A stretch of 64,000 nt of DNA from Bacteroides sedimenti (GTDB lineage Bacteria > Bacteroidota > Bacteroidia > Bacteroidales > Bacteroidaceae), in contig NZ_AP028055.1 of NCBI RefSeq assembly GCF_040365225.1, forward strand, positions 1,302,001 to 1,366,000, read 5' to 3'. Below the pieces are notes generated by a model. It was not told where the DNA came from and did not search any database. It saw only the letters and a list, made by a program, of their open reading frames with translations. Position 1 is the first letter of the stretch. Every line of letters begins with the position of its first letter. Shown here in pieces: positions 1 to 9,188 of the stretch. Position numbers and translations under genes: made by a program.

Positions 1-1
1 A

Positions 2-823
2 GACCGCAACCGCACCTCCCCTTTCGCATTCACCGGAAACCGTTTCGAGTTCCGTGCAATTGGTTCGGAAGCTAACTGTGCTTCTGCCATGATTGCCCTC
101 AATGCAGCCTTGGGTGAACAATTAATTATTTTTAAGAAAGACGTTGATGCCCTGATTGAAAAAGGTGAACCAAAGATTTCTGCTATTCTGGAAATAATCC
201 GCTCTTACATCAAGGAATGCAGAGCTATTCACTTTGATGGCAACGGTTATAGTGACGAATGGAAAGAAGAAGCTAGTAAACGTGGATTAGATTGTGAAAC
301 CAGCGTTCCATTAATCTTCGATAACTATCTGAAAGAAAGCACCGTTAAGATGTTCGAATCAACCGGCGTTATGACCAGACTGGAGCTTGTTGCCCGCAAC
401 GAGGTAAAATGGGAAACTTACACCAAGAAAATACAGATTGAAGCTCGCGTACTGGGCGACCTGGCCATGAACCATATCATTCCGGTTGCAACACGATACC
501 AGTCTCAGCTGATTGATAATGTATATAAAATGAAGGATCTCTACCCAGCTGAAAAGTCTAGTTTGCTCTCTTCTAAGAATCTGGAGATTATCGAAGAGAT
601 TGGATCAAGAACAATTTTCATTAAAGAAAAGGTTGACGAAATGATTGAAGCTCGCAAAGTGGCCAACGTAATTGAATCGGAACGTGAAAAAGCAATCGCT
701 TACCACGACAACATTGTACCGATGCTGGAAGAAATTCGTTATCATATCGACAAATTAGAACTTTTGGTAGACGACCAGTTATGGACGTTACCAAAATACA
801 GAGAATTACTATTTATCAGATAA
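2..823 (+). CDS. glnN: Glutamine synthetase type III, C-terminal part
   Basis: The reading frame is open from base 2, so the gene starts outside the window; about 273 C-terminal residues are present. Glutamine synthetase condenses ammonia and glutamate using ATP in the cytoplasm. The first residues visible, DRNRTSPFAFTGNRFEFRA, match the conserved substrate-binding segment of the large GSIII (GlnN) family typical of Bacteroides, and the long helical C-terminal region is also characteristic of GSIII. The enzyme is normally about 730 residues long. A strong terminator follows at 875-905. No frameshift is seen in the part present. Confidence 0.93.
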   Translation, partial: DRNRTSPFAFTGNRFEFRAIGSEANCASAMIALNAALGEQLIIFKKDVDALIEKGEPKISAILEIIRSYIKECRAIHFDGNGYSDEWKEEASKRGLDCETSVPLIFDNYLKESTVKMFESTGVMTRLELVARNEVKWETYTKKIQIEARVLGDLAMNHIIPVATRYQSQLIDNVYKMKDLYPAEKSSLLSSKNLEIIEEIGSRTIFIKEKVDEMIEARKVANVIESEREKAIAYHDNIVPMLEEIRYHIDKLELLVDDQLWTLPKYRELLFIR

Positions 824-874
824 TCTGAAATAGTTATCTATTTCTTTTGTTGGTTGTTTTAAGTTTGTATAATT

Positions 875-906
875 AAAAGGGGAAACCGAGATGGCTTCCC
901 CTTTTA
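875..906. terminator. Rho-independent terminator after glnN
   Basis: AAAAGGGGAA (875-884) pairs perfectly with TTCCCCTTTT (896-905) around an 11-base loop. The A and T tracts make it usable from both strands, so it can end glnN and also the converging thiamine operon. Confidence 0.85.
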
Positions 907-957
907 TCTTTTATCCGTTTTATTAAAACATAATGGACTCTTTTGTACTTCGAGACA

Positions 958-1593
958 TTAGTAAGCCCTGAAAACTATAGCTTTACCTGAAGTTCTGATA
1001 ATAAAGTGGTCGGATAATGACTCATTAAGAGTTCCCTGCCACCAGTTATTCAAAGAAGGAAGAGGGAACAACAATTGTTCCTGAGAGATTGTTGCACATG
1101 ACAGATTGAAAATTGAAATCTGCTGACCTGGATAGCTTTCAAACTCACAATCTGCCGATATGGGCGTAAAAACACCGTAATCAGTTACCATTTCCACATT
1201 CGCCTGCTCCATATACTCAATCAGCAAACTTATATTGCCTAGTGTATGATCTTCCCGCTTTCCGGTAGCTCCCAGAATCAGCAGGTCCTTCTTGTCTTGC
1301 TGAATGCAATAATTAAAAGCCTTGGTCAAATCGTTTGTTTCCTGATCGGGTATGGAATGAAGGATATTGGCAAACTGTTTTTTATTCAGCTTGGAAAGAG
1401 AATCTCCGTCACCCACAATAGCTATAGGAATTCTTCCTTTACTCACAAATTCATCAGTTGCTCCATCGCAACATACAACGTAATCAGTTTTGGCAAGAAG
1501 AGCCAGAGGCAACGGGTGTACCGGATAATCTCCATTAGCCAGAATAATAGCCGAAGGGGAATCAGCGATTGTTAGTAACGGGTATTTTCTCAT
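958..1593 (-). CDS. thiN: Thiamine pyrophosphokinase
   Basis: This cytoplasmic enzyme transfers pyrophosphate from ATP to thiamine, giving thiamine pyrophosphate directly. The 211 residues contain the family landmarks CDGA (about 42-45), GDGDS (61-65), the catalytic/metal segment QETND (84-88) and GKREDH (111-116), with the C-terminal beta domain that contacts thiamine (LNES near 189-192). The length is normal. It is the last gene of a minus-strand operon: its start overlaps the end of the transporter gene by about 32 bp, which implies translational coupling. The TPP riboswitch at 4474-4545 would control the whole unit. Confidence 0.93.
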   Translation of the reverse strand: MRKYPLLTIADSPSAIILANGDYPVHPLPLALLAKTDYVVCCDGATDEFVSKGRIPIAIVGDGDSLSKLNKKQFANILHSIPDQETNDLTKAFNYCIQQDKKDLLILGATGKREDHTLGNISLLIEYMEQANVEMVTDYGVFTPISADCEFESYPGQQISIFNLSCATISQEQLLFPLPSLNNWWQGTLNESLSDHFIIRTSGKAIVFRAY

Positions 1594-2164
1594 CTTTCAG
1601 TTCGTTATACAACATCATTTTTTTCCATTTAAAATAGCCGAACACGGCAATAACTGAATAGAGTCCGTAAAGAATAGTTGTAGGATACAATCCTTTGTAA
1701 ATATACAATCCACAACAAGCTACATCAACCACAATCCATACCAGCCATTGTTCAATATACTTATATGCCAGCATCCACATCCCGATTATGCTTAGTGCAG
1801 TCACAAATGCATCGGCAAAAGGAACCGTACTGTCGGTATAGCGAATCAGTATAAAGGCAATTGCGGCAAAAAGTATTGCAAAGGTAACAATTATCGGCAA
1901 ATAGAGTTTCAGCGGAGTAGTTGAAATAGGCCGCTCCTCTCCTTTCTGATCAGGAGCCTTCATCCATATCAGCAATCCATACAAGCCAGCCAGCAGATAA
2001 TATATATTAATGCCCATATCGGCATAGAGTCCTGCATCGTAGAACACATAGATATAGATGAGCGGCATAACAGTTCCGGCAAACCACAGATAGATACTTG
2101 CCTTATACTCCAAATAGAGATAAAGCAAGCCTACCAGTGTACCAATAATTTCAAGATAATCCAT
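1562..2164 (-). CDS. pnuC: PnuC-family thiamine transporter (PnuT-like)
   Basis: An inner-membrane protein of 200 residues with about seven hydrophobic segments and the PnuC pattern of Trp/Tyr-rich helices (for example NIYYLLAGLYGLLIWMKA near 69-86). PnuC proteins are facilitators whose substrate is trapped by phosphorylation. Family members in thiamine operons next to thiamine pyrophosphokinase are assigned to thiamine (PnuT) rather than nicotinamide riboside. Here it lies between a TonB receptor and thiN under a TPP riboswitch, so thiamine is the likely substrate. That specificity is inferred from context, not from residues. Confidence 0.9.
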   Translation of the reverse strand: MDYLEIIGTLVGLLYLYLEYKASIYLWFAGTVMPLIYIYVFYDAGLYADMGINIYYLLAGLYGLLIWMKAPDQKGEERPISTTPLKLYLPIIVTFAILFAAIAFILIRYTDSTVPFADAFVTALSIIGMWMLAYKYIEQWLVWIVVDVACCGLYIYKGLYPTTILYGLYSVIAVFGYFKWKKMMLYNELKDEKIPVTNNR

Positions 2165-2183
2165 TATCGTTATTTTTCCTTTA

Positions 2184-4427
2184 TCAGAATTTCAACGTAA
2201 TTCCAACTAAAATGTTTGTTCCAGCCTGAGGAAAATAACCGGCATCGTTGAAACGATCCTTACTACCATTCTTATTTACCACATACGAGCTGTATCCCCA
2301 ACCGTTGCTTTCGTACATCTCATTAAACAGATTGTTTACGATAAGCCCCACACGCACTGACTTAAGTGTTGGCAAGGTAAAGGTGTATCCCAATCGCAGG
2401 TTATTTACAAAATAAGCATCCAGTTTGCAATCCTCCTGTTCCGAATTCAGCAAATACTGTTTACCAACATAGCTTGACTGTAATGATGCATCCCAGTTTT
2501 TATAGTTCAAAGTAAACATGCTGTTCCCTATGAATGAGGGAGAAAAAGCGATGGTTGTGGTTCCCACATAATGAGCTGTCTGACTGTACATTGGATTCCA
2601 GTCCGCATCGTAATTATCCAGATATTCAGTATAATTTTTAATTTTATTTTCGCTCAATGTGGCATTTCCATCCCATCTCAACCAGGAAGTAATCTTTGCT
2701 CCTAGCAGGAATTCCACTCCCATACGATAACTATCTGGGACGTTGTCTGCCAACGGCTCACCGATATCATTTGTTTCTCCGGTTAAAATCAACTGATCCT
2801 TATACTTCATGTAGTAGAAGTTAACTCCAGCCAGGAAGCGAGAATCGTTATAAGTATATCCGGCTTCGTAGTCAAACAGCTTTTCAGAAGAGGGAATCTT
2901 ATTGAATTTTGCATCGGTAAAGTTGTTGCGTGTAGGTTCTTTCTGAGCCACAGAGAATGAAGCGTAAGCCGCATTTTTTTTGTTAATTTGCCAGAACAGA
3001 CCCGCTTTCGGGTTAAAGAAGTTGTAGTTGTTGTCTACATTCAGCTTTTGCATTTCGCCGGGAGTCTTGGTCCAGTCCCACTTGTCATTCACTCCATTAA
3101 TGGTATAGTTAATATGACGATACTGTATATCTCCGTAAACATTCAATCCCTTCAGCAGTTCGTAATTTGCTTTCAGATAAATATTAGCGTCAGTCTTCCC
3201 GGCATTATTACGGTAATATTCATGGTCAGGATCCAGACTACCTATATAGTTCTTTACCCAGATCACCTTCCCGAAGTTGTTGCCTTCATACCTATTAACC
3301 GCACCTCCCAACGAAGCCTGCAGACCATTGGTGGCGTAGTTCAATGAGAACACTCCACCACCGAAACCATTATCCATCATCTTCCGGCGAATTAGATTAC
3401 TCTTTTTCACCTGAGTGCCATCAATTGTAAAAGGCACCAAACCGTATTCTTTCAATGTACGTTTGTTCTTGTATTCCTCATAATATCCCTCTCCATCCGT
3501 ATAATGAAGCGTAACGTTCATATTCCACTCCTTCGAAAAGATGTGTGTATAGAGCATCTGATAATTGTACTGCAAATAGTTGTCGTTCTGATCCTTGTAG
3601 AAACCAATCACATTGTCGTTATCGTCTTGAATTTCGCCACAAGTATTATAGCGTCTGTTTGTTTCAAGCTGCGATTTGCTTATCCCGTTCCATGCATGAT
3701 ATGTTTTCTCCTTTCCACCGAATGCAATGAATTTCAGGATATCGTTTTCTCCGTAATATCCCGCTTGTGCGAAGAACGATTTCATATTGGTAGAGGCACG
3801 GTCGATGTATCCGTCCGAACCAATATTAGAGATACGCGCGTCGAAAGCCCAACGGTTCTTTAGCAGTCCGGTTCCCACCTTGAATGTCTCCTTGTGTGTA
3901 TTAAACGTGCCATATGTGCCTGCTACTTCTCCGTAAGGCAATGGAGATATAGACTCAGTTTTCATGTTGATAGTCGCACCAAATGCTCCAGCACCATTTG
4001 TAGAAGTTCCAGCTCCGCGCTGAATCTGAAGATCTTCAATAGAAGAAGCAAAATCTGGTAGATCCACCCAGTACAATGTATGAGACTCGGCATCATTCAA
4101 TGGAACGCCATTAGCAGTAATATTAATCCTTGAAGCATCTGTCCCCCGCACTCTTACACCAGTGTACCCTACTCCGGCCCCGGCATCTGAAGTCGCTACA
4201 ACCGACGGAGTCATTGTCAGCAAGAATGGAACATCTTGTCCAAAGTTCAGTTTTCTGATTTGTTCTTTACTCACGTTCGAAAAAGCAAACGGTGTTTTAG
4301 CCGCCGCACGTGTTGCTACTACCTGCACCTCCTGCAGTTTTACCAAACGCAGACTATCCTTTACCTGCGCAAAAGACGAAGAGCCGATCAATGTGAGACC
4401 GACAAGCATCTTTACCTTTCTTTTCAT
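2184..4427 (-). CDS. TonB-dependent receptor, probable thiamine uptake
   Basis: A 747-residue outer-membrane receptor with a signal peptide ending near SSSFAQ. The plug domain lies at roughly 35-160 (TGVRVRGTDASRINITANG, then RGAGTSTNGAGAFGATI), followed by a 22-strand barrel to the C-terminal aromatic end (NILVGITLKF). There is no N-terminal carboxypeptidase-like domain, so this is the transport type, not SusC. It is the first gene after the TPP riboswitch and sits 19 bp upstream of the PnuC gene. It therefore most likely imports thiamine or its phosphates using TonB energy. The substrate is inferred from regulation and neighbours. Confidence 0.92.
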   Translation of the reverse strand: MKRKVKMLVGLTLIGSSSFAQVKDSLRLVKLQEVQVVATRAAAKTPFAFSNVSKEQIRKLNFGQDVPFLLTMTPSVVATSDAGAGVGYTGVRVRGTDASRINITANGVPLNDAESHTLYWVDLPDFASSIEDLQIQRGAGTSTNGAGAFGATINMKTESISPLPYGEVAGTYGTFNTHKETFKVGTGLLKNRWAFDARISNIGSDGYIDRASTNMKSFFAQAGYYGENDILKFIAFGGKEKTYHAWNGISKSQLETNRRYNTCGEIQDDNDNVIGFYKDQNDNYLQYNYQMLYTHIFSKEWNMNVTLHYTDGEGYYEEYKNKRTLKEYGLVPFTIDGTQVKKSNLIRRKMMDNGFGGGVFSLNYATNGLQASLGGAVNRYEGNNFGKVIWVKNYIGSLDPDHEYYRNNAGKTDANIYLKANYELLKGLNVYGDIQYRHINYTINGVNDKWDWTKTPGEMQKLNVDNNYNFFNPKAGLFWQINKKNAAYASFSVAQKEPTRNNFTDAKFNKIPSSEKLFDYEAGYTYNDSRFLAGVNFYYMKYKDQLILTGETNDIGEPLADNVPDSYRMGVEFLLGAKITSWLRWDGNATLSENKIKNYTEYLDNYDADWNPMYSQTAHYVGTTTIAFSPSFIGNSMFTLNYKNWDASLQSSYVGKQYLLNSEQEDCKLDAYFVNNLRLGYTFTLPTLKSVRVGLIVNNLFNEMYESNGWGYSSYVVNKNGSKDRFNDAGYFPQAGTNILVGITLKF

Positions 4428-4450
4428 ACCAAAATTTAAATTATTAAAAC

Positions 4451-4468
4451 AGAAAAGGGGGCTTTTCT
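4451..4468 (-). promoter_or_regulatory. Possible expression-platform hairpin of the TPP riboswitch
   Basis: On the minus strand AGAAAAG and CTTTTCT form a 7-bp hairpin with a C-rich loop, followed by GTTTTAA, between the riboswitch aptamer and the receptor start at 4427. It could act as a weak terminator or as a structure masking the start region. The pairing is visible; the function is inferred. Confidence 0.4.
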
Positions 4469-4473
4469 ATCTT

Positions 4474-4545
4474 TTTCCCTCCGCCGGCATTACCCGGATC
4501 AGGTTTATGGGTATAATCTCAGCCCGTATTATTAAGGCACCCCTA
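4474..4545 (-). promoter_or_regulatory. TPP riboswitch (THI element)
   Basis: Read on the minus strand, the conserved blocks appear in order: GGGGTGCC, GGCTGAGAT, ATACCC, ACCTGATCCGGGTAATGCC and GCGGAGGGAA. These are the thiamine pyrophosphate aptamer signatures (the CTGAGA and ACCTGAT cores are intact). It lies about 47 bp upstream of the TonB receptor. By family precedent, bound TPP lowers expression of the receptor-transporter-kinase operon. Confidence 0.95.
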
Positions 4546-4560
4546 TATGAGAATATGTGG

Positions 4561-4591
4561 CAAAGGTACTGTATTTTAGTACAATTAACAA
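4561..4591 (-). promoter_or_regulatory. Promoter of the thiamine operon
   Basis: On the minus strand TACCTTTG (4561-4568) is a full match to the Bacteroides -7 box TAnnTTTG. A partial -33 box (TTG, 4589-4591) lies 20 bp upstream. Transcription would start near 4553, just before the riboswitch. Confidence 0.65.
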
Positions 4592-4746
4592 GAGCAAAGA
4601 CAATTTTCATCTTGCAACGACCTTTGTCGATGAATACGAGTTCAGGAATTACCCCACCAAATATTTCATTTGATAAGGATATCGCATCAACCTATTAATG
4701 GTAATTACCATTAATATTCACAGCAACTCCACTTTTGGAAGCGATA

Positions 4747-5637
4747 TCATCTTTTGATTATTTTTTTATAGGCGATATTATTATCTTTCATCTCAATTCT
4801 CAAAAGGTAGACTCCAGGCTGTAAAGTTGAAATGTTGTTTTCTGCCATAGTGCTTTTCAGTTGTAAAACTCCCTGCTGGTCGAACAGTTCAATCTGCTTG
4901 ATGTCTGATGGTGCACTAATCTTCAAATAATTACTAGCTAAATTGAGCAATACAACCACATCCTCCTCTGCTATTTTCGATAGTGAACTACTTAACTTAT
5001 AATCGCATGGAATAGTTGAAAAGCTGAAGGTGAAGTTAGAATCGTTGTAACATCTTAACGGACCATCTGCTTCAGGGAATAAGTTTTTCCTTGGAAACAG
5101 CCAATCAAGTCCACCAATGTAATCCATAAACCATCCTCCATTCCAATATTGAAAACCATCCAATCCAATTGTCCGGTATTTTTTGATTTGTTTTCCATTG
5201 TATGTTTCCAGGGCTATAGAATCAATCACCAGCCTATATGTTTTTTTTTCAAGCGATGAATAATCATCATCTGTATAAGGAACATCCAGTGTCAGGGTAT
5301 CCCCTATGTTCCTGTTAAAAACATACAGTCTGTCAAAATATTCTTTATAAGGATTATACAGAAACACTGTATCTGCCAAGCTATAAACAAACAGCGGTTC
5401 AAGGTTTGAAACCGAACCACGGTAATGATAACATGTTCTCTCTATCTTTCTTACAATTTTATTTTTCAGCAAAGAGTCCTTCACTGATACAAAATGAATA
5501 TAGGCTCCTTCAGCCGGAGCAGCTCTCTGGTCTGCACTACTATAATACCAACTTGCTCCTATCTGGGCAAATTCCTGCCCGCGCACTATATTTATCATAA
5601 ATAGAAGCATGATCACAATAAAACTTCTTCTTTTCAT
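4747..5637 (-). CDS. Secreted protein with T9SS type A-like C-terminal sorting domain
   Basis: A 296-residue protein with a signal peptide (cleavage near IVRGQ). The central part is not recognised. The last ~70 residues (NYLKISAPSDIKQIELFDQQG ... LQPGVYLLRIE ... YKKIIKR) have the arrangement of the Por-secretion C-terminal sorting domain: a beta-sandwich with a DxxG turn, GxYxxxI and a terminal Lys-rich strand. In other Bacteroidota such domains send proteins through the type IX system. Whether this genome has one cannot be seen here. A monocistronic gene is likely. Function unknown. Confidence 0.6.
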   Translation of the reverse strand: MKRRSFIVIMLLFMINIVRGQEFAQIGASWYYSSADQRAAPAEGAYIHFVSVKDSLLKNKIVRKIERTCYHYRGSVSNLEPLFVYSLADTVFLYNPYKEYFDRLYVFNRNIGDTLTLDVPYTDDDYSSLEKKTYRLVIDSIALETYNGKQIKKYRTIGLDGFQYWNGGWFMDYIGGLDWLFPRKNLFPEADGPLRCYNDSNFTFSFSTIPCDYKLSSSLSKIAEEDVVVLLNLASNYLKISAPSDIKQIELFDQQGVLQLKSTMAENNISTLQPGVYLLRIEMKDNNIAYKKIIKR

Positions 5638-5979
5638 AATTGCATTTCTTTATTGTACAAGTTCATTTCTGGTCTCATTCCTGTTCTTCAACTGGTTTTA
5701 TGTCACAATGGTAAATCTAATCAATATTTTTTGATCAAAAAAAACAATTTATAAAATTATTAAGCTTATTTTTTTTTGAGAAACAGGATTCATAAACAAT
5801 AATTGGTTCATAAAAAGCAAGACTAATATTTTTATATTGATATTAACTAAATTTTTAAATTATACAATTGCTATTTTGTCTTTTTATATGTATGTTTACA
5901 CCGAAGTTATTGTTAACCCCGAAAATATTTTTCAGAGGGAAGCATAACTAATATAATACTAAATTAAAACAGAAAGAAG
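5638..5979. other. AT-rich intergenic region, divergent promoters expected
   Basis: About 340 bp, very AT-rich, between divergent genes. No open frame, no RNA gene and no full TAnnTTTG box were found. TATTTTG near 5873 is one base short of the consensus. Confidence 0.4.
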
Positions 5980-6357
5980 ATGAAGAAATTTATTTTATTT
6001 GCTGCATTTATCGCAGCAGTGAGCATTGGCTCAGTAAACGCACAAACAACATCTAAGAAAGTAGAAAAGGCAGAACAAACTGTAGCAACTCAAAAAGACA
6101 AGGTTAAAAAAGATGTTGCTAAAGCAAAAGAAGCTACCAGTGCAACAAAAGCAAAATGCTGCAAGGAAGCAAAAAATTGCTCTAAAGAATGCAAACAAGC
6201 ATGCAAAGACAACAAGAAATGTGCAAAAGAGTGTGCAAAAGAATGCAAGAAAGAATGCAAACAAGCATGTATGGATGCTAAGGCAGGTGCAAAAGAATGC
6301 AAGAAAGAGAGTAAAATAGCATGTAAAGAAGCAAAAGATAAATGCTGTAAAAAATAA
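5980..6357 (+). CDS. Secreted cysteine- and lysine-rich repeat protein
   Basis: 125 residues. A clear signal peptide (cleavage after SVNAQ, about 22) is followed by a Lys/Glu/Ala-rich, apparently all-helical mature chain with 14 cysteines between residues 60 and 123. Many are spaced exactly four apart (67, 71, 75; then 81, 85, 89, 93, 97), with repeated units of the type KECKKEC and KQAC. That puts cysteines along one face of a helix. I do not recognise a characterised family. The chemistry suggests metal binding, redox buffering or disulfide cross-linking in the envelope, which is inference only. A terminator follows at 6403-6436. Confidence 0.7.
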   Translation: MKKFILFAAFIAAVSIGSVNAQTTSKKVEKAEQTVATQKDKVKKDVAKAKEATSATKAKCCKEAKNCSKECKQACKDNKKCAKECAKECKKECKQACMDAKAGAKECKKESKIACKEAKDKCCKK

Positions 6358-6402
6358 GTTTAAGTTGGATAAGTAAATAATTGTCCATAAATTAATTTAT
6401 AG

Positions 6403-6436
6403 AAGGCTATCTCATTAATTTGAGATGGCCTTTTTT
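6403..6436 (+). terminator. Rho-independent terminator
   Basis: AAGGCTATCTCA (6403-6414) pairs with TGAGATGGCCTT (6421-6432) with one G-T wobble, and is followed by a T run. It ends the cysteine-rich protein gene. Confidence 0.85.
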
Positions 6437-6652
6437 ATTGAACTATTTGTAACAGACTATAATACATCAATCTTCATTCGTTCAAATATAAAAAACAAAT
6501 TCTTCATATTAAGCCAAAAATACATTGATTTTTGACATTGATTAAATAATCTAAATAAGCAGTCAAATGGTATAAAAAGAAATAAAGCAGAGGATACTAC
6601 TGAAACAAATCAAACATAAATGATGTTACAATTGAAATAAATATAAGTGAAT

Positions 6653-9142
6653 ATGAAATCGTTCTGTATGCTGTTTCTCATAGTGCTTTTCTCGCTAAAT
6701 TGCTTTGCACAAACAATTAATCAAGGTGAGCATTTTTCAGCTTATACGATCAAAGGAACTGTCATAGATTCTGTATCCAATGAAAGCGTTCAATATGCCA
6801 CGGTTAGTATTGTCCCGGTACGTGCTCCGCAAACTCCGGTGAAAGTTGTTGTAACTGATGGTAACGGTAATTTCACAGCTTCCTTAAATACTACACCTGG
6901 GAACTATATGATTAATATACAGTTTGTGGGCATGCAGACAAAAGTAAAAAGAATTACTTTATCCTCAAATCAAAATCAACTAAATCTAGGTAAGATACTA
7001 ATGGGTGAAACTTCAACCGAACTGCAGGAAGTAGTTGTAACAGCACAAAGGCCCTTGGTGAAAGTAGAAATCGATAAGTTAACCTATAGCATAGAAAATG
7101 ACCCTGAAGCAAAGACAAGTAATACATTGGACATGCTTCGCAAGGTCCCAATGATAACGGTAGACAGCGAGGATAATATACAACTGAAAGGTTCATCAGA
7201 TTTTAAGATTTACATGAATGGTAAACCCTCTGATTTCTTAACTGACAATCCAAGCGATGTACTGAAAAGCATGCCTGCCGATGCCATTAAGAATGTCGAG
7301 GTCATAACCGATCCAGGGGCAAAATACGATGCAGAAGGTGTAGGTGGAATCATAAACATTATTACTACTAAAACTTCGATTGAAGGATATACCGTTTCTT
7401 TAAGAGGAAATGCCAGCACTTTAGGACGTTTAGGCGGCGGGGCGTATGTTTCTTTAAAAATGGGGAAGATTGCAATCACCGGAAATTATAACTACAGCTA
7501 CAACAACACACCTTATGCCGACTCTTTTTCTGAACGAACATACAACTTCAGCAACAATGAAAAATACCTGATTCAAAATGGACGGTCAAAAAACAAAGGA
7601 CCATTCCAAAATGGATATTTGGAAGCCAGTTACGAAATTGATAAAAAAAATCTTTTCAGTATTTCAATAAACAATTTCAACCGAAAGTCAACCAGCATTT
7701 CTGATTACTCAGTGACCATGAATGATTTTAATAATAATCCCTACTATAGCTACAGCAGAAACAGCAATTCGTCCAGAACATTCGGTTCTACATATTTGAA
7801 CGCCGACTACCAACATACTACAAATCGCAAAGACGAACTACTTATCGTTTCTTATCGGTTTACTAATTATCCGAATGACGGCAACAGCACAACTCTTCTC
7901 GAAAACCTTTCAGGTAAGGTTCCGGCAATATTGTCACCATCTCAATACAGTATAAACAATGCATCATCAAAGGAACATACAGCACAAGTTGATTACACAC
8001 GACCGACCTGGAAAAATCAGAAGATTGAAACTGGAGCCAAATATATACTGCGTAAAAACAGCAGTGAAACCGACAATTGGGTAAATGACACATTACAGGT
8101 AAGCCCTTTAAACAATCTCCAGTATAGTCAGAATATATATTCAGCTTATCTTAGCTATGAATTTCAGATAATGAAATATCAGTTTAAGACCGGACTTCGT
8201 GGAGAAGGAACTTCTATAAATGTAAAATATCCCATATCTACAACAATGAATTTCAAAGATCACTATTTTAATTTAGTGCCATCGGTTACCATCTCCTACA
8301 TGTTGAGCGATCAGGAACAGATCCGGCTGGGATATTCAATGCGCATACAACGTCCGGGGATCCGCAATCTGAATCCATACGTTAACAATACCGATCCACA
8401 GAACATAAGCTATGGAAATCCGAATCTGAGTCCAGAAAAGAACAATAATTTCAACCTCAATTACAGCCTTTTCACTCAAAAGATAAATCTAAACGCCAGC
8501 TTAAGCTATGGCTATGTAAATAACGGCATAGTAAGTTATACATTCATTGATTCAAAGAATAAACCAAATGTTACCCAGACAACGTATGGGAATTTAGGTC
8601 ACAGTCAACGTACAGCCATCTATTTATATGGAAAATGGAACGCTTCAAACGTATTTAATATTTTTATCAACACAGGTGCTAATTATGTAGATATGAATAG
8701 CAGTGCCACCTCGTCAACAGGTGAGCAGAAGGCACATGGATTAAACTGGAATGCATCGGGTGGAATGCAATTCTCCTTTCCTCTGAACTTCAGGTTAAAT
8801 TTAAATGGAGGGTATGTTGCTCCCAGCATAATGCTTCAAGGAAAGATGTCGTCAACATACTACACAAATATTTCTCTCAGCAAAGATTTCCTGAAAAAGA
8901 AGTTATCAATTTCTCTATCAAGTGCCGACCCGTTCTGGAAGACCAAAGAACGAAGCACAACAACCAGCCAAACGGCTTTCTATATGAAAAATCTTAATTA
9001 TAGAAATGCACGCGATTTCAGAATCAGTGTTACGTACCGCTTTGGCACAATGAAAGCATCGGCGGTAAAAAAAGCAAAGAAAGGAATTAATAATGAAGAT
9101 ATAAAGAATGATGAGAATCAGGAAGAAGAAAATAACAACTAA
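6653..9142 (+). CDS. Outer-membrane beta-barrel protein with carboxypeptidase-like domain and TonB plug
   Basis: About 829 residues. The ATG at 6653 is preferred over the in-frame GTG at 6647 because it begins the signal peptide directly (MKSFCMLFLIVLF..., cleavage after NCFAQ). Next come a carboxypeptidase-regulatory-like beta-sandwich (about 30-115, IKGTVIDSVSNESVQYATV), a TonB plug-like domain (to about 235, ending GGIINIITTK) and an OMP_b-brl_3 type barrel. The tail is charged (KKAKKGINNEDIKNDE) instead of ending in an aromatic strand. This family is common in Bacteroidota; its ligands are mostly unknown. No SusD partner is present, so it is not a classic Sus pair. Confidence 0.82.
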   Translation: MKSFCMLFLIVLFSLNCFAQTINQGEHFSAYTIKGTVIDSVSNESVQYATVSIVPVRAPQTPVKVVVTDGNGNFTASLNTTPGNYMINIQFVGMQTKVKRITLSSNQNQLNLGKILMGETSTELQEVVVTAQRPLVKVEIDKLTYSIENDPEAKTSNTLDMLRKVPMITVDSEDNIQLKGSSDFKIYMNGKPSDFLTDNPSDVLKSMPADAIKNVEVITDPGAKYDAEGVGGIINIITTKTSIEGYTVSLRGNASTLGRLGGGAYVSLKMGKIAITGNYNYSYNNTPYADSFSERTYNFSNNEKYLIQNGRSKNKGPFQNGYLEASYEIDKKNLFSISINNFNRKSTSISDYSVTMNDFNNNPYYSYSRNSNSSRTFGSTYLNADYQHTTNRKDELLIVSYRFTNYPNDGNSTTLLENLSGKVPAILSPSQYSINNASSKEHTAQVDYTRPTWKNQKIETGAKYILRKNSSETDNWVNDTLQVSPLNNLQYSQNIYSAYLSYEFQIMKYQFKTGLRGEGTSINVKYPISTTMNFKDHYFNLVPSVTISYMLSDQEQIRLGYSMRIQRPGIRNLNPYVNNTDPQNISYGNPNLSPEKNNNFNLNYSLFTQKINLNASLSYGYVNNGIVSYTFIDSKNKPNVTQTTYGNLGHSQRTAIYLYGKWNASNVFNIFINTGANYVDMNSSATSSTGEQKAHGLNWNASGGMQFSFPLNFRLNLNGGYVAPSIMLQGKMSSTYYTNISLSKDFLKKKLSISLSSADPFWKTKERSTTTSQTAFYMKNLNYRNARDFRISVTYRFGTMKASAVKKAKKGINNEDIKNDENQEEENNN

Positions 9143-9188
9143 CATAATTAACTCTTTTTATCTAACTAACTTATTAAAAAACAAAATT

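Noticed and set aside
6031..6319. Several frames opposite or overlapping the cysteine-rich protein gene
   Set aside because: They are products of the low-complexity AAG/TGC-rich codons in other frames; only the 5980 frame has a signal peptide.
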